Source: Desulforamulus putei DSM 12395 (GTDB lineage: Bacteria; Bacillota; Desulfotomaculia; Desulfotomaculales; Desulfotomaculaceae). Taken from it: 64,000 bases of DNA. The notes under the pieces are model-generated. The model was not told the origin of the DNA. It made no database searches and was given only the letters and a program-made list of their open reading frames with translations. Both the position numbers and the translations under genes were made by a program. The DNA is taken from NCBI RefSeq assembly GCF_900129195.1, contig NZ_FQUY01000018.1, forward strand, positions 1 through 64,000. The letters are read 5' to 3'. Positions 52,792-61,532 of the stretch are shown here, in pieces. How positions within the stretch are numbered: the first letter of the stretch is position 1; every line of letters begins with the position of its first letter.

Positions 52792-54726
52792 ATGGTTCAA
52801 TTTGCTTTAAATCATGCCTGGTTGGTGCCCCTGTTGCCGGCTCTGGCCTTTGTGATCATCGTATTTCTGACAAGGCCCTGGCCAAAGGTCAGTTCAACGG
52901 TATCCATTGCTGCAATTTTATCGTCCTTTGTCCTGTCTTCTTCCATTGCCTACGGGGTGTTTACCAATCCAGGGTTTATTGAAAAGCCGCTGGTTTATTC
53001 CCTGCGCTGGTTTGGTATGGAAGGGTTTACGGTGCATGTGGGAGTCATGCTGGACCCCACCTCCACTATGATGCTCTTTATGGTATCCATGGTAGCAACC
53101 CTGATTCAAATCTACTCCACCGGTTACATGGAGGGAGACCCGCAGTACTCGGTATTTTTCTCTTATCTCTCCCTGTTTGCCGCTTCCATGCTGGGATTGG
53201 TCATTTCCAGCAACCTGCTGCAGATGTTTGTCATGTGGGAACTGGTGGGGCTCTGTTCTTTCCTCTTAATTGGGTTTTACACCTTCAAGATATCTGCCCG
53301 GGAAGCAGCCAAAAAAGCCTTTATCACCACTCGCATCGGTGATTTTGGCATGCTGCTGGGCCTGCTGTTTTTACAAATTGTTTTTGGCACCCTGGATTTA
53401 ACGGAACTGGCTCAAAGGGTGCCGGCCTTCGAGCAGTTTGGTATTTCCCTGGGACTGCTGACCCTCATTGCCATCCTGTTGTTTATCGGTCCCATCGGTA
53501 AGTCCGGTCAGTTTCCGCTGCATGTCTGGCTGCCTGACGCCATGGAAGGCCCCACCCCGGTTTCCGCTTTAATCCACGCTGCCACCATGGTGGTTGCGGG
53601 TGTTTACCTGGTGGGCAGGACCCTGTTCCTGTTTGCCGAAGTCCCCGGCGCCATGGAAGTGGTGGCCTTTACCGGTGCCTTCACGGCGTTGTTTGCGGCC
53701 ACCATTGCCGTTACTCAGAGGGAAATTAAGCGTATTCTGGCCTATTCCACCGTGTCTCAACTGGGCTACATGATGCTGGCCCTGGGGGTGGGCAGCCTGT
53801 CCGCCAGTATGTTCCACCTCTGGACCCACGCCTTCTTCAAAGCGCTGATGTTCCTGGGGGCCGGTTCGGTGCTGCATGCCCTGCATCACAAGGCAGACGT
53901 CTGGGACATGGGCGGCCTGATTAAAAAGATGCCCATCACAGGCTGGACCTTTGTGGTGGGGGGGCTGGCCATTGCAGGGATTCCGCCCTTTGCCGGCTTT
54001 TGGTCCAAGGATGAAATTCTGGCGGTAACCCTGGAATATGCCAAACATGGCCATACACTGGGGTATGTTTTATTCCTGATGGCAACCTTCACTGCTTTTC
54101 TCACCGCTTTCTACATGTGGCGGATGATTTTCCTGGCCTTCTTCGGCAAGGAAAAACCGGAGAACCACCCCCACGAATCCCCCTGGAACATGACCTTCCC
54201 CCTGATTGTGCTGGCCGTGCTGGCCGCAGTGGGGGGGCTTATCGGTACACCATGGGCCAATTGGTGGTCCCGGTGGATCCATTTCGGCCAACCCCATCAT
54301 GGGGAACCTGCCATCGGGTTGATGCTCCTCTCGGTGGTTCTGGCATTGGCCGGCATCGGGCTGGCGTATCTTCTGTATTACAAGGATGAAGAAAAAAGAA
54401 CAGCACAGGAACTGGCCAAGCGTTACCCGACTCTCTACCGAATCTCCTTTAACAAGTATTACGTGGATGAATTATACCAGTGGTTTACCCGAACCGTGGT
54501 GGATGCCGGCGCCAACGTGCTGTACTGGTTTGACATCCATGTGGTGGACGGTATTGTGAACGGCCTGGCCGGTATTACAAAAACGTCCGGGAAGGGTCTC
54601 CGTTACTTGCAAACAGGCAAACTGCAAACCTATGCGCTGGTGTTCTTCGTGGCCGTACTGGTCATCACTGTGGTGCTGGCCTTTGGCGACCCCACTTCGG
54701 CCGGTATCATGGGAGGTGGTAAATAG
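52792..54726 (+). CDS. nuoL: NADH-quinone oxidoreductase subunit L
   Basis: NuoL is the distal antiporter-like pump with a long lateral helix at its C-terminus. MWELVGLCSFLLIGF, GKSGQFPLHVWLPDAMEGPTPVSALIHAATMV and FKALMFLGAGSVLHA are diagnostic, with the channel Glu and Lys residues in place. 644 residues is standard. The gene abuts nuoM with no spacer. Confidence 0.97.
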   Translation: MVQFALNHAWLVPLLPALAFVIIVFLTRPWPKVSSTVSIAAILSSFVLSSSIAYGVFTNPGFIEKPLVYSLRWFGMEGFTVHVGVMLDPTSTMMLFMVSMVATLIQIYSTGYMEGDPQYSVFFSYLSLFAASMLGLVISSNLLQMFVMWELVGLCSFLLIGFYTFKISAREAAKKAFITTRIGDFGMLLGLLFLQIVFGTLDLTELAQRVPAFEQFGISLGLLTLIAILLFIGPIGKSGQFPLHVWLPDAMEGPTPVSALIHAATMVVAGVYLVGRTLFLFAEVPGAMEVVAFTGAFTALFAATIAVTQREIKRILAYSTVSQLGYMMLALGVGSLSASMFHLWTHAFFKALMFLGAGSVLHALHHKADVWDMGGLIKKMPITGWTFVVGGLAIAGIPPFAGFWSKDEILAVTLEYAKHGHTLGYVLFLMATFTAFLTAFYMWRMIFLAFFGKEKPENHPHESPWNMTFPLIVLAVLAAVGGLIGTPWANWWSRWIHFGQPHHGEPAIGLMLLSVVLALAGIGLAYLLYYKDEEKRTAQELAKRYPTLYRISFNKYYVDELYQWFTRTVVDAGANVLYWFDIHVVDGIVNGLAGITKTSGKGLRYLQTGKLQTYALVFFVAVLVITVVLAFGDPTSAGIMGGGK

Positions 54727-56241
54727 ATGAATATCCCGGTATTAACTTTAACCCTGCTGGCCCCTGTTATCGCTGCCCTGTTCATTGTGTTTATCCCGAA
54801 AGAGGAAGAAAAACTCTGCAAGTGGGTGGCGGCCCTGGGGACAGGGGTTGCCCTGGTCCTCAGCCTTTATGTGTATTTTGGTTATGACCGGTCTGTGGGT
54901 GGTTTGCAGTGGGTGGACTTCGGCGGGCCTGTTCCCTGGATTGGCGATTTAGGCGTTTCCTACTACATGGCAGTGGACGGTTTAAGTTTACCCATGCTGC
55001 TGCTGACCAATTTGATCGGTTTTTCCGCGGTCTTTGCCTCCTGGAACGTCACCCACCGGGCCAAGGAGCTCATGATTTATCTGCTCATCCTCATTGCAGG
55101 CGTCATGGGGACCTTCATCGCCCAAGATTTATTTATTTTCCTGTTGTTCTACGAGGTTGTGGTGATTCCCATTTACATTATGGTGATTATCTGGGGGAGT
55201 TCCAAGCGGGTCACCAAGGAATACGCCGGTATGAAGCTGACCATCTACCTGCTGATTGGTTCGGCCTTCCTGCTGGTGGGAGTCATTGCTACCTTTGTCC
55301 AGTCGGTGGCCATTACAGGTACGCCCGACATGAGCTTTGAAGGGTTGGCCAGGGTGGCCTTTCCGGAAGAGTTCCAGATCTATATGTTTGGTTTAATGCT
55401 GCTGGGCTTTGGTTCGCTGCTATCCATGTGGCCCTTCCATTCCTGGTCCCCGGACGGTTATGCCGGCGCTCCCACCGCCGTGTCTATGATCCACGCGGGG
55501 GTGCTGAAAAAGATCGGGGGCTACGGCTTAATCCGCATTGCTATTTTTGTTTTACCCATGGGCGCCAAGTTCTGGGCTCCCTGGATTGCCGTACTGGGGG
55601 TCATTGGGGTAGCCTATGCCGCCATGGGCGCGCTGGCCCAAAGAGACCTGAAATATGTGGTGGGTTACTCATCGGTTTCCCACATGGGCTATGTTTTACT
55701 GGGTGTCGCTTCCCTGGGGGTGATCGGGGTCAACGGGGCGGTGGCCAATATGTTTGCCCACGGGGTGATGGCGGCACTGTTCTTCTCCATGATCGGGTTC
55801 ATCTATGAGAAAACCCATACCCGCTGGATTCCGGACCTGGGCGGCTTGTCCCACCAGGCGCCCCGGCTGTCGGTGGGATTTATGATGGCGGCCATGGCTT
55901 CCCTGGGACTGCCCGGTTTAATCAGTTTTATTCCGGAGTTTACCATTTTCGTGGAATCCTTCAGGGTCTTTGGCTGGTTGGCAGTTCTGGCCATCGCCGG
56001 TATCATTATCACCGCTTTGTACGTGCTGCGTGCCGGGGCCAATACCCTGTTTGGCCCGGCCAGAGAGGAATACAACCATATTAAAGATATAAGGGGTCCC
56101 GAACTGGTGCCGCTGGTGGTGCTGGGCGGTGTCCTGGTGATCGGCGGGATTCTTCCCTCGTTGCTGTTTGATATGGTGAACAGCGGGGTGGCGCCCATTT
56201 TAGCGCACATTCAGGAAGCCCTGCAGATAGGGGGGAGATAA
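54727..56241 (+). CDS. nuoM: NADH-quinone oxidoreductase subunit M
   Basis: NuoM is the middle antiporter-like pump. FYEVVVIPIYIMVIIWG with the key Glu, MWPFHSWSPDGYAGAPTAVSMIHAGVLKKIGGYGLIR and YSSVSHMGYVLLG are diagnostic. 504 residues. ATG directly follows the nuoL stop, with GGGAGG within nuoL. Confidence 0.97.
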   Translation: MNIPVLTLTLLAPVIAALFIVFIPKEEEKLCKWVAALGTGVALVLSLYVYFGYDRSVGGLQWVDFGGPVPWIGDLGVSYYMAVDGLSLPMLLLTNLIGFSAVFASWNVTHRAKELMIYLLILIAGVMGTFIAQDLFIFLLFYEVVVIPIYIMVIIWGSSKRVTKEYAGMKLTIYLLIGSAFLLVGVIATFVQSVAITGTPDMSFEGLARVAFPEEFQIYMFGLMLLGFGSLLSMWPFHSWSPDGYAGAPTAVSMIHAGVLKKIGGYGLIRIAIFVLPMGAKFWAPWIAVLGVIGVAYAAMGALAQRDLKYVVGYSSVSHMGYVLLGVASLGVIGVNGAVANMFAHGVMAALFFSMIGFIYEKTHTRWIPDLGGLSHQAPRLSVGFMMAAMASLGLPGLISFIPEFTIFVESFRVFGWLAVLAIAGIIITALYVLRAGANTLFGPAREEYNHIKDIRGPELVPLVVLGGVLVIGGILPSLLFDMVNSGVAPILAHIQEALQIGGR

Positions 56242-57672
56242 ATGAGCTTTGACTTTTCCCTGCTGACAACCGAACTGGCGATGTTTGTATTGGGTTTAAC
56301 CACCTTTGTGCTGGGTCTGGTGGTTCCTTCCGGCTCCCGCAGGGGATTGGGGAGCTTCGCTGTGCTGGGACTGCTGCTGGTGCTGGGCATCACCGTTGTC
56401 AACCGGTCTCACCAGGGGGAACTGCTGAACGGCATGTACCTGGTGGACGGTTACGCTGCTTTCTTCAAGATATTATTCTTAATGGCAGCCATTTTGGTGA
56501 TTTTTGGCTCTTTCCGCTATGTAGACCAGCACGTGGGCAATCACTTTGAGTATTACTCCACGGTGATCTTTGCTACCCTGGGCATGATTGTCATGGCCTC
56601 CGCAGGCGACTTTATTACCCTCTACCTGGGCATGGAACTGATGACCATCTCCTTCATTATATTGGTGGCCTTTCGTTTCATTGAGGGGAAATCCCTGGAG
56701 GCCGGTATAAAATACCTGCTGCTGGCTGCCATGTCCTCGGCGGTTACTCTTTATGGTTTGAGTCTGGTTTACGGGGCAACCGGCACCATCATCATTGGAC
56801 AGGTTGCTCAGGCCGTTGCCGGAGGAGGAGCATCTCCGCTCCTGATTGTGGGGCTTACCATGCTGGTGGCGGGCCTTGGCTTTAAGGTAGCGGCTGTGCC
56901 TTTCCATATGTGGTCCCCGGATGTTTACGAGGGTGCGCCGACACCTGTGACATCTTTCCTGGCAGTGGGTTCCAAGGCAGCTTCCTTCGCGGTGTTACTC
57001 CGGTTATTTATAGGAGGATTGGCGGAACTCCATGGACAGTGGGCCATGCTGGTGGCCGTCCTGGCTGCCTTGAGTATGCTGATTGGCAACCTGGTGGCCA
57101 TTCCCCAAACCAATATTAAAAGGATGCTGGCTTACTCCAGTATTGCCCAGGCTGGCTATATCCTGGTGGGATTGGTGGCTGCCACGGAAGCAGGGATCAA
57201 GGGTGTTATGTTCTATGCTTTCCTTTATGTCTTTGCCACCGTGGGGGCCTTTACGGTGGTAGCGGCGGTCTATAATAAAATTCACAGTGACGAAATTGCT
57301 GACTATGCCGGTTTGGTTCAAAGGGCCCCGCTGGCGGCCACCGTTATGCTGGTCTGCCTGCTTTCCATGGCCGGTATACCGCCCCTGGCGGGTTTTGTGG
57401 GCAAGTTCTACCTGTTTAAAACCGTGGTGGAAGGGTATATGTGGCTGGTTTACCTGGGATTAATCATGAGCATGGTGTCGGTATACTACTACCTGCGGGT
57501 GGTTTTGGTGATGTTCCGGGACGATCCCAAAGACCCGTCGCCCATTGAACTGGGCAGCGCCACAACCCTGACCCTGTTTATTGCTCTGGTAACAACCATT
57601 GTTCTGGGTATTTATCCTGGTCCTCTGGCAGAGGTGGCCAACATGGCGGCCCAATCCTTCTTCCTGCATTAG
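56242..57672 (+). CDS. nuoN: NADH-quinone oxidoreductase subunit N
   Basis: NuoN is the antiporter-like pump closest to NuoK. LYLGMELMTISFIILVAFR, FKVAAVPFHMWSPDVYEGAPTPVTSFLAVGSKAA and YSSIAQAGYILVG are diagnostic. 476 residues. ATG directly follows the nuoM stop. A strong terminator after it closes the operon. Confidence 0.97.
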   Translation: MSFDFSLLTTELAMFVLGLTTFVLGLVVPSGSRRGLGSFAVLGLLLVLGITVVNRSHQGELLNGMYLVDGYAAFFKILFLMAAILVIFGSFRYVDQHVGNHFEYYSTVIFATLGMIVMASAGDFITLYLGMELMTISFIILVAFRFIEGKSLEAGIKYLLLAAMSSAVTLYGLSLVYGATGTIIIGQVAQAVAGGGASPLLIVGLTMLVAGLGFKVAAVPFHMWSPDVYEGAPTPVTSFLAVGSKAASFAVLLRLFIGGLAELHGQWAMLVAVLAALSMLIGNLVAIPQTNIKRMLAYSSIAQAGYILVGLVAATEAGIKGVMFYAFLYVFATVGAFTVVAAVYNKIHSDEIADYAGLVQRAPLAATVMLVCLLSMAGIPPLAGFVGKFYLFKTVVEGYMWLVYLGLIMSMVSVYYYLRVVLVMFRDDPKDPSPIELGSATTLTLFIALVTTIVLGIYPGPLAEVANMAAQSFFLH

Positions 57673-57690
57673 GCTGATGAATAGATAACT

Positions 57691-57730
57691 AAATCTCCCG
57701 CATCTTTAGCCGGCGGGAGATTTTCTTTTT
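57691..57730 (+). terminator. nuo operon terminator
   Basis: AAATCTCCCGC (57691-57701) pairs with GCGGGAGATTT (57713-57723) and is followed by a T-run. Confidence 0.92.
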
Positions 57731-57825
57731 TGCGGTACCGGCTGTTGAAATACATAAAAATTGAAGGGAAAAGCATTCATGGTCCAGAAAGAAATAGTAG
57801 TTTTTTCTGGAGAAGAGGTAAAACC

Positions 57826-58194
57826 GTGAAATTAAGTAGAAAAGATCTGGGCAACAGGGGAGAAGATGAGGCTGTCAAATTGCTTTCCAGCATGGGCTGG
57901 CAGGTGCTTGAAAGAAATTATCGCTGCCGTATCGGGGAACTGGATATCGTGGCCAGGGATACCACCGGTGCGCTGGTATTTGTGGAGGTGCGCTCCCGCA
58001 CCGGTGTAAGCCACGGTTTACCGGAAGAGAGTGTGGATTACAGAAAACAAAACAAGCTCAGGATGCTGGCTCAACAATACCTGCTGGCCCGCCCAAAGCT
58101 TGCCAATAGTTCCTGCCGCTTTGATGTGGTGGCAGTTTATTTTGATGAAGATGGGAAGAAAAAATTTATCAGGCATATTCCCAATGCCTTGTAA
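57826..58194 (+). CDS. yraN: YraN/UPF0102 family endonuclease-like protein
   Basis: The 122-residue protein has the restriction-endonuclease-like fold: GNRGEDEAVKLL, then RIGELDIVARD and LVFVEVRSRT, forming the E-x-D-EVR/K pattern. GTG at 57826 follows GAGGT; a longer frame from 57730 begins without a site. The family is universal and may act in DNA uptake or repair; role not established. In many genomes it lies beside rnhB and comM/yifB, as loosely here. Confidence 0.93.
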   Translation: MKLSRKDLGNRGEDEAVKLLSSMGWQVLERNYRCRIGELDIVARDTTGALVFVEVRSRTGVSHGLPEESVDYRKQNKLRMLAQQYLLARPKLANSSCRFDVVAVYFDEDGKKKFIRHIPNAL

Positions 58195-58206
58195 CCAGCT
58201 AACTAA

Positions 58207-58461
58207 CTAACTGCCTTGCGCATACCTGCAGAACTTCTTGCACTCCGGTTTGAAAAAAGGAGAAATACAGTCTTCAGGGTAACCCGGCAGGCTTTCATAG
58301 CAGGCCGGGATATTCTTCGGCCGGGAATAGTAACAGGCCACACAGGCCGGCGTGCAGCCGTATCGTAAACAGGCCGTTCCACGGACCCCGAAGCCAAACT
58401 CTTGATAGCAACTCGGGGGACAATCACATCGATGATAGTTTAGATTTGGTCCGCCACCCAT
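58207..58461 (-). CDS. Unrecognised Cys-rich 84-residue protein
   Basis: The protein begins MGGGPNLNYHRCDCPPSCYQEF and holds 11 Cys in 84 residues: CDC, PPSC, CLRYGC, ACVAC, PAC, DC, ECKKFC. The spacing suggests metal or disulfide binding, but I recognise no family. ATG at 58461 lies 8 bases after GGAGG, and the reading frame ends near the yraN stop, convergent to it. A small membrane protein gene lies just upstream, probably in the same transcript. Not rich enough in paired CxxC to call a ferredoxin. Confidence 0.75.
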   Translation of the reverse strand: MGGGPNLNYHRCDCPPSCYQEFGFGVRGTACLRYGCTPACVACYYSRPKNIPACYESLPGYPEDCISPFFKPECKKFCRYAQGS

Positions 58462-58489
58462 TTCAAGGTCCTCCTTATATATTAATAAT

Positions 58490-58648
58490 TTATTTGCCCG
58501 GTCTTTTAAACTGCATGGTTCCCAGGACAAAAAAGGCAATGCCCAGGAGACCAAACTCAACTTTCTGATCCACAAAGAAACTTATAATAATCAGTAGTAT
58601 TCCGGCGGTCCGCAATGATTTCGAAATGCTGGGGCGTTCCCGCTGCAT
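58490..58648 (-). CDS. Small membrane protein, 52 residues
   Basis: The frame starts with ATG 6 bases after AGGTGA and reads MQRERPSISKSLRTAGILL at the N-terminus. A basic head is followed by two hydrophobic segments (AGILLIIISFFV and FGLLGIAFFVLGTMQF) and a basic tail. It lies 28 bases before the Cys-rich gene. No family is recognised; a two-helix hairpin membrane protein is likely. Confidence 0.6.
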   Translation of the reverse strand: MQRERPSISKSLRTAGILLIIISFFVDQKVEFGLLGIAFFVLGTMQFKRPGK

Positions 58649-58699
58649 GAATCATCACCTCTGGTACTAATTTTAGCCTATGTTAACACGTAGAGATGA

Positions 58700-58734
58700 A
58701 AAAGAAAAGGGTTGGGCTAAAACAAGCCCCAACC
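58700..58734 (-). terminator. Terminator of the MBL-hydrolase gene
   Basis: On the minus strand GGTTGGGGCT and AGCCCAACC form a stem with one bulge, followed by CTTTTCTTTTT. Confidence 0.8.
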
Positions 58735-58765
58735 AATTATTATGTCCTGTAGGTATGGCGGTCTT

Positions 58766-59653
58766 TTACTTGTGCCATAATAACCGGTTATCCTGAATGG
58801 TCGTTTTAGCGCGTCCCTGTTCATATAAATAACTGAGAAACGCCACAACGGCAGTTCGATACAGGAAAAACAGTCCGGGGTTGGCTGCCGTAACGCCCAG
58901 GTGAGAGCATAATTGAGACACCAATCCCTCCGCTTCCCAAGACTCGGAAAGCCGGCTCTCAATTTGTTCGATCAGCTTTAGTACTTTACTGCGGTTGTAC
59001 TCGATGTCAGAGGTGATATCTTGGGAAGGTTCCCCGTGTGAGGGGACATACCATTCACAGGATAAAGACCCTAACTTTTCCAAGCTTGCCAGGTATGCCT
59101 GAATATCCACATTGTAAGGAATGCCGTGTTTTTCCAATAGACTTCCGCTTATGTAAGCATCTCCCGCAAATAAAACCCCGTCATACAGCACCCCGATTTG
59201 ATCCACGCTGTGCCCGGGAAGGGCCACAATCTCCAGGTGCAACCCGCAGAGGTTCACAGGGCCGGCTTGCAGTTTTTCACCCACTGTACTGGGCTTGGCC
59301 AGCAAAAACTTATTGCGCATTTCCTTCCAGGGGGAAGCCCCGCCGGTAAGCATAACGGGTTCAAAGAGCGGAGTTTCAATAAAAGGTGTTTCTAACGGCG
59401 ATGCACAGACAACTGCACCGGTGCGAGCAGTTATGAATGGGTTTCCCCCGATATGATCCGCATGGGAATGGGTATTAACAATGGCTTTTATGCGAAAACC
59501 TTCCTTTTCCACTTCCCGCAGCAGTTTTCTAGCTACGGATTCATCAATACCGGTGTCGATGACGATGGCTTCCCCGGTATCGGAAGCGATGACCCCAATA
59601 TTGGTGGGTGCTTTAAAAACATAAACGGAATTCTTTATTTTTTCCAGTGCCAA
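58766..59653 (-). CDS. MBL-fold metallo-hydrolase
   Basis: The 295-residue protein has the metallo-beta-lactamase motif NTHSHADHIGG near residue 60, LPGHSVDQIGVLYDGVLFAGDAYI with the third His and bridging Asp, and a fourth His in PSHGEP. After residue 215 a helical C-terminal domain may bind substrate. Substrate cannot be read; glyoxalase- or thiol-related hydrolases are possible. GGGGGGTAA lies upstream of the ATG. Confidence 0.85.
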   Translation of the reverse strand: MALEKIKNSVYVFKAPTNIGVIASDTGEAIVIDTGIDESVARKLLREVEKEGFRIKAIVNTHSHADHIGGNPFITARTGAVVCASPLETPFIETPLFEPVMLTGGASPWKEMRNKFLLAKPSTVGEKLQAGPVNLCGLHLEIVALPGHSVDQIGVLYDGVLFAGDAYISGSLLEKHGIPYNVDIQAYLASLEKLGSLSCEWYVPSHGEPSQDITSDIEYNRSKVLKLIEQIESRLSESWEAEGLVSQLCSHLGVTAANPGLFFLYRTAVVAFLSYLYEQGRAKTTIQDNRLLWHK

Positions 59654-59708
59654 GGTGTTACCCCCCCTTAAGATTGAAATCTTTCCAATTCCCCATTTTA
59701 GAAAATAA

Positions 59709-60467
59709 TCAACTATTGCCCTGAAAATAAGGCCCGGGTAGGTCCTGCAAACCCTTTACAAGATCAGCCAGCACCTGGCTGGCCGATTCACGAAAAACCA
59801 GCTCTGCATCATGATCCCAGGGTGTCGGTTCCCGGTTTATTATGACTACCTGCCGTGACAGGGAAGGAAGACTTGCCACCGGCTGAACCTGCAAACTGCT
59901 GCCGATAACCAGCAGCAGCTGGCAGCCGGACAGCACCTTTTCGGCGATGTAATAGTCGCGGGGCATGGGGTCGCCGAAGAGCACCACGTTAGGACGCAGC
60001 AGCCCGCCACATTGTTCACAGGAAAAGTCTTGGTAAAGCTGCTTTATAGCATACTCTTTGCCACAGGCCAGACAGTGACAGCTTCTTAAATTCCCATGCA
60101 CTTCCCAGACCCTTTGAGATCCGGCTGCCTGATGTAAACCATCAATATTTTGGGTGATGACCCCCAACAGCCAGCCTGACTTTTCCAACCTGGCAAGCGC
60201 TTCATGGGCCGCATTGGGTTTTGCCCTGAGACAATCTTTCCACCATTGCAAATTAAACCGGTAAAAAGATTGGGGGTCCTTCTTCAGTGCCTGTATGCCG
60301 GCAACCTCTTCGGGATTAAATTGTTCCCACAGGCCTGTATTTTTGGTTCGAAAATCCGGAATGCCGCTTTCGGTACTGATCCCGGCGCCGGTTAAAGCCA
60401 GAACTTTTCCGGCATGCCTGACTAAATGAATCAATTGTTGAATTTGTTCCAGGTATTGCAGAGGCAA
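59709..60467 (-). CDS. cobB: NAD-dependent protein deacetylase (sirtuin)
   Basis: The sirtuin removes acetyl groups from lysine using NAD. GAGISTESGIPDFR, TQNIDGLHQAAG, EVHGNLRSCHC with the catalytic His, the zinc ligands CHCLAC and CEQCGG, and VIGSSLQVQPVA are all present. The Tyr/Arg pair of desuccinylases is not seen. 252 residues is standard. A target may be acyl-CoA-forming enzymes, some of which are acetylated in relatives, but nothing nearby shows it. Confidence 0.93.
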   Translation of the reverse strand: MPLQYLEQIQQLIHLVRHAGKVLALTGAGISTESGIPDFRTKNTGLWEQFNPEEVAGIQALKKDPQSFYRFNLQWWKDCLRAKPNAAHEALARLEKSGWLLGVITQNIDGLHQAAGSQRVWEVHGNLRSCHCLACGKEYAIKQLYQDFSCEQCGGLLRPNVVLFGDPMPRDYYIAEKVLSGCQLLLVIGSSLQVQPVASLPSLSRQVVIINREPTPWDHDAELVFRESASQVLADLVKGLQDLPGPYFQGNS

Positions 60468-60769
60468 CTTCCTTTCAAATAATTATTTTAATGTATCTTT
60501 CCAGTTTAAAATCCTGTAGTTTCATTAAAGAACTCTCCCTTTGTAATACTTACCGAATTCGGTTATTGAGGCGGCCCCATTTCGGCCGGAGCGAGTCTTA
60601 GTGCTGTCGGTGCGAAGCTTCGGAGCGAGCGGGTAACACCGTACCTGAGACATTGTGAGTCCAACTGTGAAAGTTTAGTTAATCAGAAAGGCCCACCGGA
60701 TACTGGTTTGTTAGGCCTGCTTTGGGTGAAAATTATTACAGGTGTTCAAGATCATTAGTTGATAAGGAA
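60468..60769. other. Intergenic region with GC-rich stem-forming patch
   Basis: No gene is seen. At 60575-60650 a GC-rich patch has two copies of CGGAGCGAG and CGGTG/CACCG arms that can pair around GCGAAGCTTCG. Further on, AGGCC (60689) and GGCCT (60714) may form a weak terminator for the gene to the right. The patch could be a dispersed repeat or structured RNA; no known class is recognised. Confidence 0.4.
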
Positions 60770-61234
60770 TTAAAGGCCGGGGGCCCCAATTAAGATAGCT
60801 TTCTTTTGCTCGTCCCACCTTACTTCATAACCAAATGCCTCTGCTATCCAGCGAGCCGGCAGATAAGTACGACCATTCTTCATGATGGGTGCCGCATCCA
60901 GGTCTACGACAAGATCACCCTGTATAGACTGGTCAATACCCACCTGCATCTGGAGTATCGTATCACCTAATTTCATTGTAACTGTTTCAAGGGTATTGTC
61001 CCATTTAATGTCTTCATCTTTTACACCACATGCATATGCAAGGTAACGAATGGGTACAAAGGTACGATTGTTTTCAATAAACGGCGTTGCATCCATAGTG
61101 AACTGACGATTGTTAACCATGTATTTGTTCAGGTTAAGGTAAAATACTGCATTATAGGTTGGAGCAGCAATAGCTGTAACTGTAACACTGAGAACCAGAA
61201 AGCATGCCAGAATTATTGAAATAAGCTTTTTCAT
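60770..61234 (-). CDS. Secreted protein with copper amine oxidase N-terminal-like domain
   Basis: A signal peptide (MKKLISIILACFLVLSVTVTAIA) is followed by two copies of the domain's core: FIENNRTFVPIRYLAYACG and IMKNGRTYLPARWIAEAFG, each ending in a WD phrase. This domain is common in cell-wall or spore-associated proteins of Firmicutes and has no oxidase activity of its own. ATG at 61234 lies 7 bases after GGAGG. 154 residues, with no anchor motif. It may be expressed from an extracytoplasmic-function sigma promoter. Confidence 0.88.
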   Translation of the reverse strand: MKKLISIILACFLVLSVTVTAIAAPTYNAVFYLNLNKYMVNNRQFTMDATPFIENNRTFVPIRYLAYACGVKDEDIKWDNTLETVTMKLGDTILQMQVGIDQSIQGDLVVDLDAAPIMKNGRTYLPARWIAEAFGYEVRWDEQKKAILIGAPGL

Positions 61235-61268
61235 TTTCTGCCTCCACATAAAATTCGTCAATTTATTA

Positions 61269-61294
61269 GACGAATGAAAAGCAGCATATGTTCA
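61269..61294 (-). promoter_or_regulatory. Possible ECF-sigma promoter of the secreted protein gene
   Basis: On the minus strand TGAAC (61290-61294) lies 17 bases before CGTC in CGTCTAAT (61265-61272), the pattern of Firmicute ECF promoters. CGTC is also one arm of an inverted repeat ATTCGTC/GACGAAT (61253-61275). About 30 bases separate it from the start codon. Confidence 0.4.
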
Positions 61295-61532
61295 ATACAA
61301 TAAAACTCCCCGTGAACAATAAAATTTTTATCACCGTGGGAAAGAAAACTTAACAAGGTCCTGCCGGAAAACTACATGGATAATGGTAGAGGATAAGACA
61401 TCCTGAAAAACAGTTTGTTTATTCCTTGTTATTTTCCAAAGACACAAGGAAAAGTCAGAATTTTGTTGAAGTGTTGATATATGATTCTTTGTAAGGGATT
61501 AAATGCACTATTTAAGTATCGGGGGAAATATT

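Noticed and set aside
60600-60650. T-box or tRNA fragment in the cobB intergenic region
   Set aside because: The GCGGGTAACACCG phrase only loosely recalls a T-box, the TGGNACC core is missing and no cloverleaf can be drawn.
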